Below are positions 60,127 through 64,000 of a stretch of DNA of 64,000 nt, piece by piece (position 1 is the stretch's first letter; each line of letters starts with the position of its first letter). Position numbers and translations under genes: made by a program. Origin of the DNA: Actinocatenispora sera (GTDB lineage Bacteria > Actinomycetota > Actinomycetes > Mycobacteriales > Micromonosporaceae). Location of the stretch: contig NZ_AP023354.1 of NCBI RefSeq assembly GCF_018324685.1, positions 3,782,001 to 3,846,000 of the forward strand, written 5' to 3'. The notes beneath the pieces were generated by a model. That model made no database searches. It was not told the origin of the DNA and worked only from the letters and a program-made list of their open reading frames with translations.

Positions 60127-60819
60127 GTGTCGACGATGCAGCGCAACCGGCAGCGCCGGGAGGCGGTCGGTCCGTGGTGGCTGTTCCTCGTCACCGGCAT
60201 CGCCTGGGCCCTGCTCGCGCTCGCCGTGCTGCAGTTCAGCCTGGCCAGTGTCGCCGCGATCGCGGTGCTGTTCGGCGCGGTGCTGCTCGCCGCCGGCCTG
60301 AACGAGTTCCTGGTCGCCGCGCTGCACCGGCACTGGCGGTGGGTACACGTGGCGCTCGGCGTGCTGTTCGTCGCCGGCGCGGTCGCCGCGTTCGTCTGGC
60401 CGGGGCCGACCTTCGTCGCGCTGTCGCGCATCCTCGCCTGGTTCCTGCTGTTCAAGGGCGTCTTCGACGTGATCGACTCGCTCGCGGTGCGGGTCGAGCT
60501 GTGGTGGCTGCGGCTGATCGCCGGCGCGCTGGAGATCGCGCTGGCGTTCTGGGCGGTCAGCTACACCGGCCGGTCCGCGCTGCTGCTGGTGGCCTGGGTC
60601 GGGATCGGGGCGATGATGCGCGGCATCACCGAGATCGTGTTCGCCTTCGACGTGCGGGCCGCGCTGACCGCCGGCACGCCGGTGCCGGAATCGCCGCAAC
60701 AGCAACCGTCCTGGCCGGTGAACCGGCCACCGGCGGGTACCCGGCCGACCGGCCACACCGCGGCCGACCAGCCGCTCCCGGGCAACGAGAACCGGCCGGA
60801 GCAACACCCCACGCCGTGA
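60127..60819 (+). CDS. HdeD/DUF308-family membrane protein
   Basis: 230 residues with about six helices (WLFLVTGIAWALLALAVLQF; VAAIAVLFGAVLLAAGLNEF; VALGVLFVAGAVAAFVWPG; LAWFLLFKGVFDVIDSLAV; IAGALEIALAFWAVSYTG; LLLVAWVGIGAMMRGITEI) and a ~55-residue Pro-rich cytoplasmic tail. HdeD homologues are linked to acid or envelope stress. GTG at 60127 after GGGAGGGG. Confidence 0.9.
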   Translation: MSTMQRNRQRREAVGPWWLFLVTGIAWALLALAVLQFSLASVAAIAVLFGAVLLAAGLNEFLVAALHRHWRWVHVALGVLFVAGAVAAFVWPGPTFVALSRILAWFLLFKGVFDVIDSLAVRVELWWLRLIAGALEIALAFWAVSYTGRSALLLVAWVGIGAMMRGITEIVFAFDVRAALTAGTPVPESPQQQPSWPVNRPPAGTRPTGHTAADQPLPGNENRPEQHPTP

Positions 60820-60863
60820 CCGGCCGGACGTCCCCGCCGGTGCGCCGGTGCGCGGGCGCCGCC

Positions 60864-60990
60864 GGGCCGGCCGGGGACGGCGATCAGGCCGGGACGGCGG
60901 GCCGGCCGGGGACGGCGATCAGGCCGGGACGGCGGTCCGGCGGGACGGGGTCAGGCCGGGACGGCGGTCCGGCGGGACGGGGTCAGGCGG
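60864..60990. repeat. Compound tandem repeat at the 3' end of a small gene
   Basis: Two 35-bp units (60864-60898, 60899-60933) containing GGGGACGGCGATCAGGCCGG, then units with 32-bp period (from 60934 and 60966) containing GGCGGGACGGGGTCAGGC. The last copy contains the stop codon (TCA, 60983-60985) of the leftward gene that follows, as with the glnA array. Confidence 0.85.
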
Positions 60991-61402
60991 GGAGCGGGTG
61001 GGCGAGACGGTCTCGCTCGGCGGCGGTCAGCGGCACCGACAGCCGGCGCCCGTGATGCAGCCCGGCCAGCCAGACCAGCCGGTTGCCGGCCCCGGCCAGC
61101 CCGACGATCGCGGCCGAACCCGGTGCCAGACTTCCGGCGGTACGACGCACCGTCGCGTCGGTGAGCCCGAGTTGCGGCGGCCGGCGGATCGGCATCGGGT
61201 GCAGCGCCGACGAGACCGGCACCACGAACAGCGCGCCGACCACCATCGCCCAGTCGATGCCGTCGCGCTCGTCGCGGTCGATCCGTACCCGCCGGTCGTC
61301 ATCGACCCACACCAGGGCCGCATCGACCTGCCGGGGCCGTCGCCGCCACACCGCACGCGCATCGTCGTACCGGTCGAACCAGAGGACCGTCAACTGCGCC
61401 AT
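60983..61402 (-). CDS. Hypothetical protein, DUF1269/DUF6325-like
   Basis: 139 residues beginning MAQLTVLWFDRYDDARAVWR, then VDAALVWVDDDRRVRIDRDERDGIDWAMVVGALFVVPV, a short hydrophobic segment, and GLTDATVRRTAGSLAPGSAAIVGLAG. This order (short ferredoxin-like start, acidic VDDD strand, small membrane-like stretch, SLAPGSAA strand) resembles DUF1269-type proteins of unknown function. ATG at 61402 preferred; upstream extension to 61504 lacks support. Confidence 0.65.
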   Translation of the reverse strand: MAQLTVLWFDRYDDARAVWRRRPRQVDAALVWVDDDRRVRIDRDERDGIDWAMVVGALFVVPVSSALHPMPIRRPPQLGLTDATVRRTAGSLAPGSAAIVGLAGAGNRLVWLAGLHHGRRLSVPLTAAERDRLAHPLPA

Positions 61403-61605
61403 GGCCACCCCATCTCGCCGCGGCCGGGCCCCAGCGACTGTTGGGAACCGACGGAAGCGTACCCATCGATGCGGCTCGATCGGATGAGAATCGTTGCGGG
61501 CCAACCGATCGGGTGCCGGTACCGGTGACCGCGCGGATCGCGGTGCCTACCGTCGGACGGGTACGGCACCGGTGCTGCGGTGCCGGACACCCGGGGGAGG
61601 CGGCG

Positions 61606-62262
61606 ATGGGTGGTGCGATCCTCGCGGTACTGCCCTTCGCGCCCGGACTGCTGCTGTCCCCGTTGCCGCCGGTCGCGGCGAGCATGCTGGCCATCGCCGA
61701 CGACGGGCGTCGCCGCGCGCGGCTGTTCATCCTCTACTGGTGGTGCGCGGTACTGCTGGGCTGCCTCGCCGCCGGCCTGGCGCTGCGGCTGTCGACCCCC
61801 GGTGTCCGGCTGCCGGACCACGCCGACCGGCTGGCCAGCCTGCTGCTCGCGGTGGCGCTGGTGGCTCTCGCGCTGGTGCGCGGGTCCGGGCTGGTCGGGT
61901 GCCGCTGCCGCAGCACCTGGCGATCGCCGGCGTGGCTGTGGCGGATCGGTACGCTGCCGACCAACCGGGCCGGGCCGTTCGCGGTGCGGGTGCTCTACAC
62001 CGATCCGCTGCACCTGCTCGTTCTCACCGCCGCGGCGGTGGCGCTGGCCGCCACACCGGGCGGCTTGTCGGCGCAGCTCGCCGCGGCGGCGCTGCTGGCG
62101 CTCGCCGGTACGCTCGGTGTCGCGTTCCCGCTGATCGTCTCGTACGCCGCGGGCTGGTCCGGGTCGGTGCGGCTGCACGCGCTGCGCAGCACGCCGATCC
62201 GCGCGTACCACGGGGTCGGCTTCTGGCTGTCCGTCGGCTATGCGGCGTTCCTGCTCACCTGA
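61606..62262 (+). CDS. GAP/Sap-like membrane protein
   Basis: 218 residues, six hydrophobic helices in the LysE/GAP (Sap) arrangement: ILAVLPFAPGLLLSPLPPVA, LFILYWWCAVLLGCLAAGLAL, LASLLLAVALVALALV, then three more after a cytoplasmic loop (CRCRSTWRSPAWLWRIGT). In mycobacteria Sap family members help move glycolipids, but the similarity here is only topological and motif-level. ATG at 61606 after GGGGGAGG. Confidence 0.7.
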   Translation: MGGAILAVLPFAPGLLLSPLPPVAASMLAIADDGRRRARLFILYWWCAVLLGCLAAGLALRLSTPGVRLPDHADRLASLLLAVALVALALVRGSGLVGCRCRSTWRSPAWLWRIGTLPTNRAGPFAVRVLYTDPLHLLVLTAAAVALAATPGGLSAQLAAAALLALAGTLGVAFPLIVSYAAGWSGSVRLHALRSTPIRAYHGVGFWLSVGYAAFLLT

Positions 62263-62395
62263 CCGACGCCGACCACGCACCGTGTTCGACCGATCGGCGC
62301 GTTCGCCTGCGCCGGGCGCAAACCCTCCACGATGCTGAAGTGGTGCCTGCCCGGGCGCTCGCGGCGCATCCGCCGCGGCGCCCCTCACACCGGGG

Positions 62396-63031
62396 GTGAG
62401 CGACGTGACCTGGTACGGATCGGCCAAGCCGCACCGGCCGGAGGATCCCACCACACCGATGCCGGGGACCGGCGCCGGCCCGGCCGGTACCGGCGGGCGC
62501 GCCAGCAGCTCCGGACACGACTTCGGACCGCCGATGCCGCAGGCGCCCGGCGACTACGCGCCGGCATCCAGCCGTCGATCGACCAAGCCGCGGGTGAACG
62601 CGGCGCGGCTGTGGACCGGCGGACTGGTCAGCGCGCTGATCGCGGCGGGCCTGGCGATCGTGGCGTACCTGGTGATCCACGGCATCTTCAACCTGCCGAT
62701 GCTCGGCGTGCGGCCCGACGGCGGCGCGGTGTCCGCCACCATGGGCGGCTACGCCGTCGGCGCCGGCGTCGCCGCGCTGCTCGCGACCGCGGTGATGCAC
62801 CTGCTGATGCTCGGCACCCCGCGGCCGTTCTTCTACTTCGGCTGGATCGGCGGGCTGTGCACCGTGATCGCGGTGCTGATCCCGCTGATCACCACCCAGC
62901 ACTGGGACGTCAAGGGCGCCACCGCGGCGGCCAACCTGGTCCTCGGCATCGCGATCACCGTGCTGGTGCAGGGCACCGCGCACACCGCGATCCAGTACCC
63001 GAACCGGCAGCCGTACCCGCCGGCCGGCTGA
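62396..63031 (+). CDS. DUF6069-like membrane protein
   Basis: 211 residues: a ~70-residue Pro/Gly-rich cytoplasmic region (with PMPGTGAGPAGTGG), then four helices (LWTGGLVSALIAAGLAIVAYLV, YAVGAGVAALLATAVMHLLM, GWIGGLCTVIAVLIPLI, AANLVLGIAITVLVQGTA), matching the actinobacterial DUF6069 pattern. Function unknown. GTG at 62396; GTG at 62405 is an alternative. Confidence 0.75.
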   Translation: MSDVTWYGSAKPHRPEDPTTPMPGTGAGPAGTGGRASSSGHDFGPPMPQAPGDYAPASSRRSTKPRVNAARLWTGGLVSALIAAGLAIVAYLVIHGIFNLPMLGVRPDGGAVSATMGGYAVGAGVAALLATAVMHLLMLGTPRPFFYFGWIGGLCTVIAVLIPLITTQHWDVKGATAAANLVLGIAITVLVQGTAHTAIQYPNRQPYPPAG

Positions 63032-63060
63032 CCGCGCGATGCCGGCGCGGCGGCCGAAGG

Positions 63061-63144
63061 GTACCGCTGCGGCGTTTCACGCCGATCCGTACCGCTGCGG
63101 CGTTTCACGCCGACCGGGTACCGCAGCGGCGTCTCGCGCCGACC
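63061..63144. repeat. Three ~29-bp hairpin repeats between convergent genes
   Basis: Units at 63061, 63089 and 63118 share GTACCGCTGCGGCGTTTCAC followed by GCCGA; the third is diverged. The first two each contain CGGCGT-TTC-ACGCCG, a perfect 6-bp hairpin. They lie between convergent genes, so tandem terminator function is possible. Confidence 0.7.
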
Positions 63145-63264
63145 ACGACCGTCGACCCGCCGGAGCCCGACGGGCGCCGCACCGCAACCCCGGCCCGGGC
63201 CCGACGCCGCGCGGGGAACGCGCCGGCCGGCCGCCACGGGGGCGGTCCGGCCGGCGGGCCACGG

Positions 63265-64000
63265 TCACGGCATGGCGGCCGGGCGACGCGCGAGGGTCGG
63301 TGCGTCCGCGACGTGCCGCAGCGGGCGCAGCCGGTACGACCAGGCGTAGTCCCGGTCGGCGAACAGCTTGTACTCGTCGTGCGTCTGCGCGCCCCAGCTG
63401 TTGTCCCCGCCGACGCCCATCTGCCGGTGGTTGAGCCGCAGCATCACCGCGTCGCGCGGGGTCAGCTGGTAGCTGTGCCGGGCCCCGGCGGACAGGTCCT
63501 CTGGCGTGTAGCGCAGCGCGGAGAACTCCAGCAGCGGGTCGCCGACGGCGAGCAGTCCGGCGCCGTTCCGGTTGGTCAGCGCCACCCAGCGCACGTCGGT
63601 CCGATTGCCGTTCTCCTGCGGCCGGACGTACTCGGTCCAGAGCGAGTCCACGCTGGACGAGTAGCGGCCGACCTCCGAACCGGACTTGCGATCCCAGTAG
63701 TTCTCGCCGGGCCCGCGGCCGACGTAGTCGACGTTCGACAGTCCCCGCGGCACCGTGAGCATGGTCCCGACGACCGGGATGTACGGCAGGCTCGCGGCGC
63801 CCGGATGCAGGGTGTTGTCGACCGCGATCTCGCCGCTGCCGAACACCGTGTACGTGGTGGTGTAGTCCGAGCGGGTGCTCGTGGGCAGCGTGCCGGTCAC
63901 GGCGATCCGGACCGCCTGGTCGGCTGGCCGGCTCACCGTCACCCCGGTGACGGTGCGGTCCGCGCCGGCACGCCGCCAGGTGCCGTTGCGCGATGGCTGC
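63265..64000 (-). CDS. GH2 beta-galactosidase, C-terminal part (5' end outside window)
   Basis: The last ~245 codons of a large glycoside hydrolase. This is the beta-galactosidase small-chain/domain-5 fold: YTVFGSGEIAVDNTLHPG, GLSNVDYVGRGPGENYWDRKSGSEVGRYSSSVDSLW, YVRPQENGNRTDVRWVALTN, LNHRQMGVGGDNSWGAQTHDEY (the conserved GVGGDxSWG). The reading frame continues unbroken to the window edge. Catalytic residues lie outside the window. Convergent with the DUF6069 gene. Confidence 0.9.
   Translation of the reverse strand, partial: QPSRNGTWRRAGADRTVTGVTVSRPADQAVRIAVTGTLPTSTRSDYTTTYTVFGSGEIAVDNTLHPGAASLPYIPVVGTMLTVPRGLSNVDYVGRGPGENYWDRKSGSEVGRYSSSVDSLWTEYVRPQENGNRTDVRWVALTNRNGAGLLAVGDPLLEFSALRYTPEDLSAGARHSYQLTPRDAVMLRLNHRQMGVGGDNSWGAQTHDEYKLFADRDYAWSYRLRPLRHVADAPTLARRPAAMP

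Overview
The window is uniformly very GC-rich DNA, dense with genes that mostly start with GTG or ATG after GGAGG-type ribosome binding sites. It fits a high-GC actinomycete, most likely a filamentous Micromonosporaceae-type organism. Three things support this: a two-box GlnR operator in front of glnA; the gene order glnA - RDD - DUF4191 - lipA - lipB - sucB - pepA - gcvT - cobS - cobT, which is the order known around Mycobacterium tuberculosis Rv2207-Rv2220; and several actinobacterial small-protein families.

Layout. 0-6 kb: a sugar locus in which an ABC permease (cut by the window edge) and its binding lipoprotein diverge from a class I mannose-6-phosphate isomerase, a LacI repressor and a ROK sugar kinase, with a palindromic operator between the two arms. 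6-12 kb: an O-methyltransferase, a fused PabA-PabB aminodeoxychorismate synthase, an SDR/TetR divergent pair with two matching operators, and small hypothetical genes with a GntR regulator. 12-21.9 kb: the conserved glnA-lipA-lipB block, interrupted by an exporter/MarR pair, two membrane or lipoprotein genes, and a short archaeal-type aspartyl-tRNA synthetase preceded by a well-formed T-box leader. 22.3-33.3 kb: a cell-wall glycopolymer island (Wzm/Wzt-like ABC exporter, a GT-C-like membrane protein, and three very large bifunctional glycerophosphotransferase/glycosyltransferase fusions) lying between lipB and sucB. 34-46 kb: PhzF, then the conserved block resumes with sucB (carrying an apparent one-base frameshift in a G run), lpdA, pepA, gcvT, cobS and a CobU-CobT fusion. 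46-54.4 kb: an aldo/keto reductase and a second LacI-controlled sugar ABC operon. Its last gene, a sulfatase, is separated from the permeases by an IS1341-type tnpB element. 54.4-64 kb: a TPR/WG-repeat protein, a secreted esterase, a polysaccharide deacetylase/glycosyltransferase pair, several small membrane proteins, and the C-terminal end of a GH2 beta-galactosidase.

How the genes connect. LipA and LipB make the lipoyl cofactor carried by the two lipoyl domains of SucB and reoxidised through LpdA; the same chemistry serves the glycine cleavage system that GcvT belongs to. The glycopolymer island has both export and synthesis genes. The two sugar loci each have their own regulator.

The most notable item is the T-box at 19441-19820. 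It has a GAC (Asp) specifier, an antisequestrator bulge complementary to a GCCA tRNA end, and an anti-Shine-Dalgarno strand. It sits in front of an AspRS with residues associated with non-discriminating (Asp/Asn) enzymes.
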